From Paenibacillus glycanilyticus (GTDB lineage: Bacteria; Bacillota; Bacilli; Paenibacillales; Paenibacillaceae): a DNA stretch of 64,000 nt. The first letter of the stretch is position 1. Every line of letters begins with the position of its first letter. Below are positions 9,904 to 19,844 of the stretch, piece by piece. Under the pieces are notes generated by a model that did not search any database, was not told the origin of the DNA, and was given only the letters and a program-made list of their open reading frames with translations. Both the position numbers and the translations under genes were made by a program. The stretch spans positions 281,095 to 345,094 of the forward strand of contig NZ_BSSQ01000014.1 in the NCBI RefSeq assembly GCF_030161375.1. Reading direction: 5' to 3'.

Positions 9904-11325
9904 TTATTCGGTTGACGGCACCTTATTTTCCGCAGCTTCTTTTTTGCCGGCTTTTGACTTATACAAAATAACAACCAGCACGCCAAGCAGCAGGACAAGA
10001 GCCGCCAGCCCTACAGCGGTCAGGACGCCAAACGCATGAATCAATTCCAGCCAGACGTAAAGCCCGGCAAGCGTAATAAATAAGGTTGGTACCGTCAATA
10101 CGAAACCAGCTTTCATATAGGAGCCCCACGAGATCTTCACGTCTTTTTTCGCCAGCACATGAAGCCATAACAAAGTCGCTAGCGATCCGATTGGCGTCAT
10201 CTTTGGCCCCAAGTTGCAGCCGATCACGTTCGCGTACACCAACGCTTCCCGAATGGCGCCTTCCGTTGCGGTTCCTTTGATCGCAAGCGCATCAATCATA
10301 ACCGTCGGCATGTTGTTCATGACCGAGGATAAGATAGCTGCCAGGAACCCCATGCCAACCGTGGATACAAACAGGCCTTGATCGGCAATCGCCTGAATGA
10401 CGTCTCCAAGCGCATCCGTAAGTCCCGCATTGCGCAAACCGTATACAACGACATACATACCGATCGAAAAAACGACAACGGTCCACGGCGCTTCCTTCAG
10501 CACCCGCTTCGTATGGATTGCCGGACTACGGCGTGCGTAGAACAGAAAGACCAAAGATACCGCTCCGGTAATGATCGATACCGGAACATGAATAAATTCG
10601 CTGGCCAGATAGGCAATCAGCAGAATCGCAAGCAATACCCAGGATAAACGGAACATCTTGTGATCCTTGATTGCTTGTCTTGGCTCTTTCAATTCCCGCA
10701 CATCGTAGTTTGCGGGAATGCTTTTTCGATAAAACAGTAAAAGAACAACCAGGCTAGCGCCAAGAGAGAAGAAATTCGGCACAATCATACGGCTGGCATA
10801 TTCCACAAAACCCGCTCCAAAGTAATCTGCCGATACAATATTAACCAAATTGCTTACAATCAGCGGCAACGATGTGGTATCGGATATGAATCCTCCGGCC
10901 ATTACAAAAGGAATGATCATTTTGTAATCAAACTTAAGCGCCCGCACCATCGCCAGCACAATAGGAGTCAGAATAAGCGCCGCACCGTCGTTTGCGAAAA
11001 AGGCCGATACCGCCGCGCCAAGCAAGACGACGTAAATAAACATCCGTCTGCCATTCCCTTTGGCGAGACGGGCCATATGAAGGGCTGCCCATTCAAAGAA
11101 CCCTATTGCGTCAAGAATAAGAGAGTTTAATATAATGGCGATAAATGCGATTGTCGCATTCCAGACGATTCCCGTAACCGCTCCTACGTCTGCAAAGCTG
11201 ACAACGCCAAATAGCAGAGCCAGAATCGCACCGCCGGCAGCAGACCAGCCAATGCCAAGTCCTTTGGGCTGCCAAATAACAAACGTTAAAGTAATTAGAA
11301 ATAGAAGAACAGCTATAAATGCCAC
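9904..11325 (-). CDS. arsB: ArsB-type arsenite efflux permease
   Basis: 473-aa polytopic membrane protein of the ArsB/NhaD (ion transporter) superfamily, with about 11-12 hydrophobic segments. Diagnostic stretches are [15 protein letters not shown] (about residue 108), [17 protein letters not shown] (about residue 148), [12 protein letters not shown] and [22 protein letters not shown]. These match the Bacillus YdfA/ArsB arsenic transporter group, which expels arsenite or antimonite using the proton gradient. The start is a GTG after GGGGAAA. No arsR or arsC lies nearby, so induction by arsenic is not shown and a related anion substrate is possible. Confidence 0.8.
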   Translation of the reverse strand: MAFIAVLLFLITLTFVIWQPKGLGIGWSAAGGAILALLFGVVSFADVGAVTGIVWNATIAFIAIILNSLILDAIGFFEWAALHMARLAKGNGRRMFIYVVLLGAAVSAFFANDGAALILTPIVLAMVRALKFDYKMIIPFVMAGGFISDTTSLPLIVSNLVNIVSADYFGAGFVEYASRMIVPNFFSLGASLVVLLLFYRKSIPANYDVRELKEPRQAIKDHKMFRLSWVLLAILLIAYLASEFIHVPVSIITGAVSLVFLFYARRSPAIHTKRVLKEAPWTVVVFSIGMYVVVYGLRNAGLTDALGDVIQAIADQGLFVSTVGMGFLAAILSSVMNNMPTVMIDALAIKGTATEGAIREALVYANVIGCNLGPKMTPIGSLATLLWLHVLAKKDVKISWGSYMKAGFVLTVPTLFITLAGLYVWLELIHAFGVLTAVGLAALVLLLGVLVVILYKSKAGKKEAAENKVPSTE

Positions 11326-11400
11326 TTGTGTTTCCCCGCTTTGCGTTCAATCAAAAAGCACATCATTCCATACTATAACAGCTAATCGACCGGATAAGCA

Positions 11401-12123
11401 TCAATTAAATTTATCCTGATCGCCAATAAATTGATTAACATCCCTATAAAACGCTTTTTTATCCCCGCTCTCCAGCGCATGGCCCGACCTGGCATATTGC
11501 TTCTCCTGTATCGCCGTACTCATCTGTCGGTACAAGTTCATATGCGTGTCGTCAATTAGCGAACCTTCCAATTGCCCTCTGCCTACAAATAGAGGCATTG
11601 GGAGCGTTTGGTTTAACGGAATGAACATCGATTCCCTCTGTATCCCCCATACGGCATCTTGCCGAATATTCGCCGTGCGGTTGAACGGAATTAAATAGTT
11701 ATGTATATAATCCTCCGCCCAGCCATCCGGCATAGACCGGTGCTCCGGCGGGTAGTCTCCGACAATAAGGGATCGCACTGCTGTGCTATGCTTATGGGCA
11801 AAACCTAGCGCATACGATACGCCTCTTGAAAAACCAAACAGGTGAAAATCAGTCAACCCGGCCGATTCAATAACCGCCTCTATGTCGGCCACATGCTCTG
11901 CCAGATTATAGCCGGACTTTGGCGTATCGCTTTTCCCCCTGCCCCGGAACGATAATAGAATACATCTTCTTGGAGCAAGCTCCTGAAGTAAGTCCACGTA
12001 CTCCTCGGCTGTTTCGGATAATCCCGGACATACCACGACGGGAGCAAGTTTCTCATCCGCTCCGGCCATCGAATCGAAATAATGGATGCCAACTTCGCCG
12101 TTCATCGCGTAATATTCGTTCAT
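11401..12123 (-). CDS. Alpha/beta-hydrolase
   Basis: About 240-aa hydrolase. The nucleophile elbow is GFSRG, an early FRGRGKSD strand resembles the RGxGxSD motif of haloalkane-dehalogenase and epoxide-hydrolase relatives, and SGHAL near the C-terminus supplies the catalytic His. The start is uncertain: MNEYY at 12123 is preceded by GGTGAAG, while an upstream in-frame ATG at 12141 abuts AGG. No signal peptide. Substrate unknown. It is separated from arsB by 75 bases and may be cotranscribed or independent. Confidence 0.75.
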   Translation of the reverse strand: MNEYYAMNGEVGIHYFDSMAGADEKLAPVVVCPGLSETAEEYVDLLQELAPRRCILLSFRGRGKSDTPKSGYNLAEHVADIEAVIESAGLTDFHLFGFSRGVSYALGFAHKHSTAVRSLIVGDYPPEHRSMPDGWAEDYIHNYLIPFNRTANIRQDAVWGIQRESMFIPLNQTLPMPLFVGRGQLEGSLIDDTHMNLYRQMSTAIQEKQYARSGHALESGDKKAFYRDVNQFIGDQDKFN

Positions 12124-12249
12124 CGCCACAATCTTCACCATCCTAGTTATACTATATTAATAATTGATAATTTGCCGGATTATATTGCAATTTGTCGAAT
12201 TAGAAAGTATGGTAAAAGATGTCAAAATATTCATCTGTAGGTGAAAGTC

Positions 12250-14178
12250 ATGAGAGCTACATTACTATTGATAACGAGCATCGCCGTGCTAATCATTTGC
12301 TCCGTCTATCAGATTAGACAGGTATCACCGGATAAGAACCCCCAAGAATTCACTTCCGTCATCGAGAATTGGGATTATCAATGGCTGTCGAAGCCGGGTA
12401 AACCGTTCCATCCGTCATGGATTGCAGAAGCGGATCCCGGCAAATGGCAACATGCCGATCGCAATCAGCCCATGTCCAAGCGCGCTGCAACCGCAGATGC
12501 CTTGCTTCTTAGGATCACTCTACCCTCGCTGGAATGGAATACGCCGAGTATTTGGCTGAAACGGGTCTACGGAACGGCTGTAAGCGTGTCGCTGGAGGAC
12601 AAACTGCTCTACAACATGGCAAGATCGTATCCTTACGACGTGAACTACGCGCTTCTTCCGTTGCCGCAATCCGCAAGCGGCAGCCATTTAATGGTGTTGT
12701 TATATTTGTCCGAGGAAAGGCAGTCGCTGGAACCGGAAATCATCTTAGGCGACTATAATCAATTGCAGCCCCAGTACGAGAGGTACGGCTTGATTGAGCT
12801 GATCATGGGCGGTTCCTTCATGCTGATCGCCTTAATTATGATGACTTGCTTATTGCTCTTGCAACGGGAGCAGATTATGATGTGGCTGTCATTATGCCTC
12901 ATTATACTGTGTTTGGGAGAAATAATCCTTGCTTATTCTCCGGCGCTCTACCATCATTTTTACGCATACGGAAAACCATTTCTGGATTTATTTGATTTAG
13001 CCCTGTTTTTGATTACTCCAGCGCTTGCCGTCTTTTTTGAACGGACGCTTGGGGCGGGCTTTTACGGCATCATCCGGAAATTCCGAATCGTTCTCCTGCC
13101 CGTTACGGTCATTGTCATCGTATTGTGGGCGCTTGGCAAAACGGTGTTCCCTTCCATAAACCTCAGTCTTCTGCAGGTCGTGCCGCTAACGGTCATAGCT
13201 GCCGTTCAGTTCTTGATCTTAACCGCGCACGCGATTGGATATGCTTGGAAAGGGAATCGGGATGCCATCTTGATCTCTGTAGGATACTCGATATTTGTCA
13301 GCGTCTTTATTTGTGAAATCATCATTTATTTCAAGGATGAGACTTACCATCTGATTTATTGGAAATGGGGAATGCTCGTTTTCATTGTGGCATTAATAGC
13401 CGTTATGGGAAGGCAGCTCTCCCATAACCACGAACAGCTGATCAAATATTCAAGAGAACTCGAGGTGTTCAACCGGGAGATTCAGCGCTCGGAGAAAATG
13501 GAACTAATCAGCCATCTGGCTGCCTCCATCGCGCATGAGGTGCGCAATCCGTTGCAAGTGACAAGGGGATTCATCCAGCTGGTTGGAGAAAAGGCGGAAG
13601 GAAAAGAGCGCCAGTTCCTGCAGATGGCCGTGCAGGAGCTTGACCGCGCTTCGAGCATCATTACCGAATTTCTGACTTTCGCCAAACCCGAGCTTGATGA
13701 TTTGAAGACGCTCAACATCTCGGAAGAGCTATATCAAATTCAGGACATCATTTCACCGTTAGCCGCCATGCAGAGCACGAAGCTTGTAGTAATCACGGAA
13801 CCGGAACTATATGTGCTCGGGAGCGCCGAGAAGCTGAAACAGGCCATCATCAATATGATCAAGAACAGCCTTGAAGCCATTAACAACGCCCATGGCACCG
13901 TTTCTATACATGCCAATAGAGACCAGAACGCCATTATCATCCGAATAATCGATAATGGCGAAGGAATTGAGCCGGAGAAGCTGGACAAGCTTGGGGAGCC
14001 TTATTTCACCAATAAATCCAAAGGGACAGGCCTAGGCTTAATGGTTACTTTCCGGATCATCGAAGCCATGGAAGGCACAATCCGATTCAGCAGCACAAAA
14101 GACGTCGGCACGGAGGCGGTTGTCCGGCTTCCTGCCCTTCCGAAAGAGCAGCCAGGCAATCCCGATACTGACAAATAA
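12250..14178 (+). CDS. Multi-pass membrane sensor histidine kinase
   Basis: 642-aa sensor kinase without an adjacent response regulator. The N-terminus is a membrane or signal segment (LLLITSIAVLIICSVY), followed by an extracytoplasmic domain of about 150 residues and seven hydrophobic segments at about residues 180-395, a 7TMR-DISM-like layout. The phosphoacceptor His is about residue 429 in SIAHEVRNPLQVTRGFIQLV. The ATP-binding domain has the N box INMIKNSLEAIN, G1 DNGEGI and G2 GTGLGLMV. The HEVRNPL..TRGFIQL type is typical of orphan kinases feeding the Bacillus/Paenibacillus sporulation phosphorelay (KinA/KinB family); that role is inference. The ATG at 12250 is preferred, after AGGTGA. 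Confidence 0.88.
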   Translation: MRATLLLITSIAVLIICSVYQIRQVSPDKNPQEFTSVIENWDYQWLSKPGKPFHPSWIAEADPGKWQHADRNQPMSKRAATADALLLRITLPSLEWNTPSIWLKRVYGTAVSVSLEDKLLYNMARSYPYDVNYALLPLPQSASGSHLMVLLYLSEERQSLEPEIILGDYNQLQPQYERYGLIELIMGGSFMLIALIMMTCLLLLQREQIMMWLSLCLIILCLGEIILAYSPALYHHFYAYGKPFLDLFDLALFLITPALAVFFERTLGAGFYGIIRKFRIVLLPVTVIVIVLWALGKTVFPSINLSLLQVVPLTVIAAVQFLILTAHAIGYAWKGNRDAILISVGYSIFVSVFICEIIIYFKDETYHLIYWKWGMLVFIVALIAVMGRQLSHNHEQLIKYSRELEVFNREIQRSEKMELISHLAASIAHEVRNPLQVTRGFIQLVGEKAEGKERQFLQMAVQELDRASSIITEFLTFAKPELDDLKTLNISEELYQIQDIISPLAAMQSTKLVVITEPELYVLGSAEKLKQAIINMIKNSLEAINNAHGTVSIHANRDQNAIIIRIIDNGEGIEPEKLDKLGEPYFTNKSKGTGLGLMVTFRIIEAMEGTIRFSSTKDVGTEAVVRLPALPKEQPGNPDTDK

Positions 14179-14180
14179 AC

Positions 14181-14221
14181 AACAAAGAGAGCCCTGTTAC
14201 ATGAACAGGACTCTCTTTGTT
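14181..14221. terminator. Hairpin between convergent genes
   Basis: Eleven-base arms AACAAAGAGAG and CTCTCTTTGTT enclose an inner CCTGTT/AACAGG stem. U-tracts are imperfect on both sides, so it probably ends both the kinase and the small minus-strand gene. Confidence 0.75.
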
Positions 14222-14223
14222 AT

Positions 14224-14433
14224 TTATCCAAGCCAATAGATCATCCCGGAAATGGAGAAGCAGATGACAGCCAGCACAAGCGACCATGTCGCAACCATTC
14301 TTTTGATCTTTCTGTCAGAAGGCTGTTCCGTATAAAAGTTGGCTCTCTGCTGATCCGGTGACGTCCAAGCTCCCACGGCAATTCCCGAGATTGCAATTAA
14401 TCCGCAACCGATATAGATAAATAACTGAAACAT
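14224..14433 (-). CDS. Small two-helix membrane protein (DUF5316-like)
   Basis: 69 aa with two hydrophobic helices (about residues 3-22 and 48-67) joined by a short polar loop TSPDQQRANFYTEQPSDRKI. The RANFYTE-DRK loop resembles DUF5316 proteins of Bacilli; that assignment is from memory and tentative. A strong site, CTCAGGAGGGACGATTT, precedes the ATG. No function known. Confidence 0.7.
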   Translation of the reverse strand: MFQLFIYIGCGLIAISGIAVGAWTSPDQQRANFYTEQPSDRKIKRMVATWSLVLAVICFSISGMIYWLG

Positions 14434-14520
14434 AAATCGTCCCTCCTGAGCAGTCTTCGTTCGTTAACTAACTTATACGTCTTTCCTTCAAAAAAGTTGT
14501 AAAACAAAAGTCAGCCCCTT

Positions 14521-15033
14521 TCAGGACTGACTTCTCCACGCGGTTTTCCGTATATAATCTCCTATCCCTTGCACATCATTTATCTCGAATAACATAGCCC
14601 CTGCCGGAATATGGTCTTCTCGCAATCGATATTCCGGCCAGACGGCTACAGCCTTAATTCCCTTAAGGTCAACCAGCAGCCGTTCATCGTCAGCATGCCT
14701 GATGATTACCAGTTTCGGGAAAACCTCTTGTTTGAACCCTTCGACGAGGACAAAAGCATCAGCAGGCGCCTCCCCGATCAATTCAAGCAGCCGGGACGGT
14801 TCCTCTTTCACAATAGCGGTCCGTTCAGAAGAAGTAATAGCCGACCATATGGCGCCGGAATTGCGGTGCCGTGCCGTGTCCGCGTGGGGAGCCTCCGCTT
14901 CGAATTCATGCCCGTCATGTTTGATCGTAGCAACCTTTATGCCGCGCGAAACCAAGTCATCGATTAAGCGGCACATCAATGTTGTTTTGCCCGTATTTTT
15001 ATAGCCCGTGATTTGAAAGACGGCTGCCGCCAA
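14521..15033 (-). CDS. mobB: MobB, molybdopterin-guanine dinucleotide adaptor GTPase
   Basis: 170-aa P-loop protein that assists MobA in attaching GMP to molybdopterin. Walker A is GYKNTGKTT (about residues 10-18). The KHDGHEFE and DTARHRNSGA blocks and LVEGFKQEVFPKL are family signatures. The start appears to be TTG at 15033, behind GGGGTG; it lies 35 bases inside the end of mobA, so translation is coupled. Last gene of the nitrate/molybdenum transcript. Confidence 0.93.
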   Translation of the reverse strand: MAAAVFQITGYKNTGKTTLMCRLIDDLVSRGIKVATIKHDGHEFEAEAPHADTARHRNSGAIWSAITSSERTAIVKEEPSRLLELIGEAPADAFVLVEGFKQEVFPKLVIIRHADDERLLVDLKGIKAVAVWPEYRLREDHIPAGAMLFEINDVQGIGDYIRKTAWRSQS

Positions 15034-15649
15034 CCGCTACACCCCATTCCTCTTCTGCAACTTGCAACGCCGCCTCATATTGCTCCGGCGTATTGATGTT
15101 CTCAATAAAGCTGAGGTTAATGCCCGCGGCATGAAACTTGTCCTCCGTCACCCGGACAACATTCAACTTGTTCAGTAAACCTTTCATCCTGTAATCGCCT
15201 TCCTGCAGGCAGCGTTCAACTTGTTCCACGCACTCCGCCCGGTAAATGGCCTGAAGCGGATGAAGCTGGCCTTCCAGGCAAGGGACGGCTGCCATACTGC
15301 CGCTTTCCTCCATTTCCCTTAATAAAAGGGCTGCCGCTTTATCCGATACAAATGGCATGTCGCAAGCCGACACCCACACGGCAGAATAACAATTGTACGC
15401 AAGTGCGGTATGAAGAGCAGCTAGCGGCCCGCGGCCGGGCGTTTCATCAATCAAGTAAGGATAGTTCAAACCGGATAAGAGCTTGCCTTGTTCTTCCGAT
15501 GCGACTACAACGGTAACGCTGCTGCATAACCGGCTCATTTGACGGCTTACATGCTCAATCATGGATTGTTCGCCAATTGGCAAGAGCGCCTTCATCAGAC
15601 CGCCCATACGCCTCCCTTGCCCTCCCGCCAAAATAACTCCTCCAAGCAT
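14999..15649 (-). CDS. mobA: MobA, molybdenum cofactor guanylyltransferase
   Basis: 216-aa nucleotidyltransferase that transfers GMP from GTP to molybdopterin, giving the MGD cofactor needed by NasC-type enzymes. The N-terminal GTP-binding motif LAGGQGRRMGG is followed by KALLPIG, and the metal-binding Asp lies in VSACDMPFV. The ATG at 15649 overlaps the nasC stop as TGATG, an arrangement for translational reinitiation. Positioned with moeA, mobB and the molybdoenzyme. Confidence 0.95.
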   Translation of the reverse strand: MLGGVILAGGQGRRMGGLMKALLPIGEQSMIEHVSRQMSRLCSSVTVVVASEEQGKLLSGLNYPYLIDETPGRGPLAALHTALAYNCYSAVWVSACDMPFVSDKAAALLLREMEESGSMAAVPCLEGQLHPLQAIYRAECVEQVERCLQEGDYRMKGLLNKLNVVRVTEDKFHAAGINLSFIENINTPEQYEAALQVAEEEWGVAVGGSRLSNHGL

Positions 15650-17805
15650 CAATTCGTCATCCGCCCTTTCTGCTCCAGCAAATATTCGGCAAGCGGCTGA
15701 ATTCGAACGGCACTTGTCTTGAAATCAGGCATCCGGCAGTTAGGATCCAGCAAATCATTGGTCACGCGATTGACGTTCTGGGCATCGCCCCAATGCATCG
15801 GAATAAACAAGGTATCTTCCCGGATCGCAGAGGTAAACTTCGTCCGGACAATAACCGTTCCCCGGCTGGACCGCACGCTCGCCAGCGCGCCATCCTCCAG
15901 CCGGTGTTTTCTCGCCGTTAACGGATGGATTTCCAATACATTCTCAATCTCTCGCGCGGCCAGAACAGGACTTCTTCGGGTCTGTACTCCGGTTAGATAA
16001 TGAGAAAGCAGCCGACCGTTCGTTAAGTACAGCGGATATTCTTCCGATGGCTGTTCGGCAGGCGATTGATGATCCACTTGTTGAAATACCGCCAGCCCGT
16101 CCTGATGGGCGAACCGTTCGCCGAACAACCGCGGGGTCCCCGGATGGTCCAGGGCCGGACAAGGCCAATAAATCCCTTCTTCCTTGCGAAGCCTGTCATA
16201 AGTTATGCCATAATAGTCCGCAATACCGCCTCGGCTGGCAACTCGCAGCTCATTGAAAATTTCTTCTGACTGACGGAATGGGAAGTACTGCTCCTTACCA
16301 AGCGAATAGGCCAAATCGCATAATATTTGCCAATCATGGCGTACTTCTCCTGGCGCAGACCGGCCTGCGGGACGCAACAATACCCGGCCCTCGAGATTTG
16401 TCATCGTCCCTTCATTCTCAAGATAGGCACTGACCGGCAGCACAATATCGGCCAGCTTAGCGGTCTCCGACAGGAACATATCCGCCACTACCAGAAATTC
16501 CGCCCGCTCCAGCGCTTCCTCTACCAACGTTGCGTTTGGATTCGACACGATCGGATTGGAGCCCATCACGAATAAGCCTTTAATAGTGCCGCCATGCACA
16601 AGCTCCATCATTTCGTAGGCGGAAACACCTTTGCCAGGCAAATCATTCGGGTCAATCCCCCACACGCCAGCCACATAAGCACGGTCATCGGGATTTTCAA
16701 TCAGCCGGTAACCCGGAAGCTGGTCGGCTTTTTGCCCGTGTTCCCGGCCGCCTTGCCCGTTGCCTTGCCCGGTTACCGCACCGTAACCGCAGCCGGCTCT
16801 TCCGATTTTGCCCGTGGCCAGCACCATGTTCAAGAAATTGCGCACAGCCATATGGCCATCGGCATGTTGTTCAACCCCGCGGGCCGTAAATACCATACCC
16901 GTGCGGGCCTTGCCAAATTGAATAGCCGCCTTGCGAATCAGCTCGATACTTACGCCGGTGTAGTCGGCAATCTCCTCCAAGTTAAGCGAAGAGACATGTT
17001 CTTTCACTGCGTCAAATCCTTTTGTCCGGTTTCGGATAAACTCTTCATCCGTCAGCTTCTCGTCCACGATCACTTTAAGCATGGCGTTAACGAGTGCCGC
17101 ATCCATCCCCGGCTTGACTTGCAGATGAATATCAGCGATCGATACGGTGGCAGACGCACGCGGATCAATCGCAATAATGACAGCGCCATTATCTTTTGCT
17201 CTCGTGAAATAAGGCATCAGCGTTGGCTGGCATTCGGCGATGTTGGTACCGGCTAGAATAATGCATTCGGCCATCGGAATGTCCGACATGGCGAAAGTCA
17301 GCCCCCGGTCGATGCCAAAGGTCTTTACCCCGGCTGACGCCGCAGCCGACATGCAAAACCTGCCGTTATAATCGATATATTTGGTCTTAAGCGCTACACG
17401 CGCGAACTTCCCAAGCAAATAAGCCGATTCGTTGGTAAGCGATCCCCCGCCGTACAACCCGATTGTATCCGCGCCATGTTTGGTTTGAAGCTCCGTGAAC
17501 CGGCTGCTGACGGCCTCCAGCGCTTCTTCCCAAGAGACGCGGGTTAATGCCCCGTCTTTGCGCATCATCGGGTGCAGCAGTCTTTCTCTGCTGACCGCAT
17601 GCTGATAAGCATTCATCCCTTTGACGCATAAACGTCCTTCCGAGGCTTTGTTCGGAATCGCGGTCACCTGATAGGCGGGACGACTGCCAGAGAGATCCTC
17701 CACAACTTCCATCTTGCATTGAACGCTGCAGAAGGGACATTGCGTTGCCATAATCTTGTTTGCTTGCTCCACCGAGAAAGTCATCGTATCTATTTGACGC
17801 TCCAT
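15649..17805 (-). CDS. nasC: Assimilatory nitrate reductase catalytic subunit
   Basis: 718-aa molybdopterin oxidoreductase reducing nitrate to nitrite in the cytoplasm. The N-terminal 4Fe-4S motif is CPFCSVQC with a fourth Cys in GRLCVKGMN. The Mo-bisMGD domain follows (FCMSAAASAGVKTFGIDRG, then AGTNIAECQPTLMPYFTRA), and the dinucleotide-binding C-terminal domain ends near residue 700. There is no twin-arginine signal, so the enzyme is cytoplasmic and assimilatory rather than Nap-like. Length matches Bacillus NasC. The start is an ATG after GGACGGAG, 16 bases inside the nasB end. Confidence 0.95.
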   Translation of the reverse strand: MERQIDTMTFSVEQANKIMATQCPFCSVQCKMEVVEDLSGSRPAYQVTAIPNKASEGRLCVKGMNAYQHAVSRERLLHPMMRKDGALTRVSWEEALEAVSSRFTELQTKHGADTIGLYGGGSLTNESAYLLGKFARVALKTKYIDYNGRFCMSAAASAGVKTFGIDRGLTFAMSDIPMAECIILAGTNIAECQPTLMPYFTRAKDNGAVIIAIDPRASATVSIADIHLQVKPGMDAALVNAMLKVIVDEKLTDEEFIRNRTKGFDAVKEHVSSLNLEEIADYTGVSIELIRKAAIQFGKARTGMVFTARGVEQHADGHMAVRNFLNMVLATGKIGRAGCGYGAVTGQGNGQGGREHGQKADQLPGYRLIENPDDRAYVAGVWGIDPNDLPGKGVSAYEMMELVHGGTIKGLFVMGSNPIVSNPNATLVEEALERAEFLVVADMFLSETAKLADIVLPVSAYLENEGTMTNLEGRVLLRPAGRSAPGEVRHDWQILCDLAYSLGKEQYFPFRQSEEIFNELRVASRGGIADYYGITYDRLRKEEGIYWPCPALDHPGTPRLFGERFAHQDGLAVFQQVDHQSPAEQPSEEYPLYLTNGRLLSHYLTGVQTRRSPVLAAREIENVLEIHPLTARKHRLEDGALASVRSSRGTVIVRTKFTSAIREDTLFIPMHWGDAQNVNRVTNDLLDPNCRMPDFKTSAVRIQPLAEYLLEQKGRMTN

Positions 17806-19844
17806 GCCATCTCCGTCCTTTCCGCCAACTGAAGGCGGGTTAGCAGTTCTTCCATATTGCCTCTGTCCAACAACTTCTCTCGAAGAGGCTGTAGTCCCAT
17901 CCGCTCAAGCCATTTCCAAGGACGTTCCCCATAATGGGCAGTCTCCCGGTATAACTGAATACAGGCCACGGCGAGTTGCATCGCCATCTCCTCCTCCGCT
18001 TCTACGGCAAGCAGCTGCGCTTGCTTAACCGGATGCTCCGCATGCCCGCCGGCGTAAACTTCCCAGCCTGCCGGAACAGCGGCAAGCCCGAAATCCCTGA
18101 CTAGCACATCCGAAGAACTTAAATAATGATCTGATAATTCCAACCTGACCGGATGCGGAAGCAAGATTTCCTTCGAGCGGAAAAAGACCTCCCTGGCGCA
18201 AACGTCCGACTGTTCACCGCTACCCGGCGGTTCCTCAACGCCATGCTTGGCTTCGGCTGCTAATCCCGCGTAATAAGGAATGGCAGCACGGCAGACGATG
18301 CAGCCTCCGGCTTTCTTCCACCCGAGTTTTTCCTGGATTTCCGCGACTTGCGTTGCTTCCAGCTTCGCGATTGCTTCTTTTATTTCTTCATGCCCAAGTT
18401 CGGTACAGCTGCATATAGGATCGGTTTTTTTCACCCCGACGCCAGCTCCGGCCAGCACGCAAGACAATACCGCGCCAACCAACTGCTTGCAACCGCCGCA
18501 GGAACCGGAGGCTTTTGTTTTCTCGCGAATCTGTTCAACCGTCTGCAAACCGTCTTCTTGAATGGCGCTCACAATGGCGCCTTTGCTTACGCCGTTGCAA
18601 GAACAGACGGTTTGGTGATCAGCCATCGCCAGAACCGCTTCATCGTTGCCTCCGGCTCCCCCCTCCGGCTTCTCGAATAAAATTTCGGCAGCCGTCTTTT
18701 TCTTCAAATAATCAAGCAGCTTCATCCCTTCCGAACTGTCGCCGTATAGGACCGCGCCAGCTATCTTGCCATTCCTGACCGTCACTTTCTTATACGTCCC
18801 CTGCAGTCCGTTGTACTGTTGAAGCGCTACCTCGACATCCCCTTGAATGTCTCCTGCCGAGAATACGTCCACGCCGGATACCTTAAGCATCGAGTAAGGA
18901 ATGGAGCCTTTGTAAGGCTCAGTGTCCACTCCCGCTAACACGCGAGCAAGAACCTTCCCTTGTTCGTATAGGGGTGCGACCAGACCATATACCGTCCCGT
19001 TATGCTCCGCGCATTCGCCAACCGCGTAAACATGGGGCGTGTTGGTCCGCATGCAATCATCCACGAGGATTGCCCGGTTCGTTGCTATGCCGCTGCCGGC
19101 AGCTAGTGCGGCATTGGGGCTAATGCCTACGGCCAGAACGATCAGATCCGCGCTAAGCTTTGTACCGTCACTGAATAGCAACCCCTCAGCCCGTTTGCGT
19201 CCGAGTATCTTCTCGGTCCGCTTCTCCATCCAGAACCGCATGCCTTGTTGCGCGAGTTCACGCTTCAACATATCGGCCGACATCGCGTCCAGCTGTCTGT
19301 TCATCAGATTAGAAGCGTTATGGACGACATGCACTTCCATACCGAGGTTAAGAAGACCGCGCGCCGCCTCAAGCCCAAGCAATCCGCCGCCGATCACCGC
19401 CGCTCTCCGGTACTGCTCCGACGCTTCAATCATCGTCTCACAGTCCTTAATATTGCGGAAAGCCGTTACGCCAATCTTATGGATGCCCGGAATAGACGGG
19501 ATAAAAGCCGAAGAGCCCGTCGCCAGAATAAGTTCGTCATAAGGCAGCGCCGTACCGGATTCTAGAATAATCTTCTTGCCTGCCGTATCGATGCGAACGG
19601 CTTTTTCGCCAAGTATCAGACGAATGCCGCGTTCCTTGTACCAGCCGAAATCATTAATCGTAATATCCGTGATCGAGGTGTCTCCCTGAAGTACTTTGGA
19701 CAACATGATCCGGTTGTAATTCGGGTGGGGCTCATCCCCAATAATCGTGATCTCGAAGGCATCGGGCGATAACCGGTATAACTCCTCCACGCATCTGACG
19801 CCAGCCATTCCATTGCCGATTACCGCTAGTTTCCTTGTCGTCAC
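17790..19844 (-). CDS. nasB: Assimilatory nitrate reductase electron-transfer subunit
   Basis: 684-aa NADH- and FAD-dependent protein that passes electrons to NasC. An N-terminal pyridine-nucleotide disulfide oxidoreductase module has GNGMAGVRC for FAD and GGGLLGLEAARGL for NADH. Two BFD-type [2Fe-2S] domains follow: CSCNGVSKG with CGGC (about residues 415-450) and CSCTELGHEE with GCIVC (about 480-530). The C-terminal 150 residues resemble only the ferredoxin-like half-domain of nitrite/sulfite reductase, without the siroheme cysteines. That matches Bacillus NasB rather than nitrite reductase NasD. GTG start with GGAGG; it overlaps the moeA stop as GTGA. Confidence 0.9.
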   Translation of the reverse strand: MTTRKLAVIGNGMAGVRCVEELYRLSPDAFEITIIGDEPHPNYNRIMLSKVLQGDTSITDITINDFGWYKERGIRLILGEKAVRIDTAGKKIILESGTALPYDELILATGSSAFIPSIPGIHKIGVTAFRNIKDCETMIEASEQYRRAAVIGGGLLGLEAARGLLNLGMEVHVVHNASNLMNRQLDAMSADMLKRELAQQGMRFWMEKRTEKILGRKRAEGLLFSDGTKLSADLIVLAVGISPNAALAAGSGIATNRAILVDDCMRTNTPHVYAVGECAEHNGTVYGLVAPLYEQGKVLARVLAGVDTEPYKGSIPYSMLKVSGVDVFSAGDIQGDVEVALQQYNGLQGTYKKVTVRNGKIAGAVLYGDSSEGMKLLDYLKKKTAAEILFEKPEGGAGGNDEAVLAMADHQTVCSCNGVSKGAIVSAIQEDGLQTVEQIREKTKASGSCGGCKQLVGAVLSCVLAGAGVGVKKTDPICSCTELGHEEIKEAIAKLEATQVAEIQEKLGWKKAGGCIVCRAAIPYYAGLAAEAKHGVEEPPGSGEQSDVCAREVFFRSKEILLPHPVRLELSDHYLSSSDVLVRDFGLAAVPAGWEVYAGGHAEHPVKQAQLLAVEAEEEMAMQLAVACIQLYRETAHYGERPWKWLERMGLQPLREKLLDRGNMEELLTRLQLAERTEMAWSVK

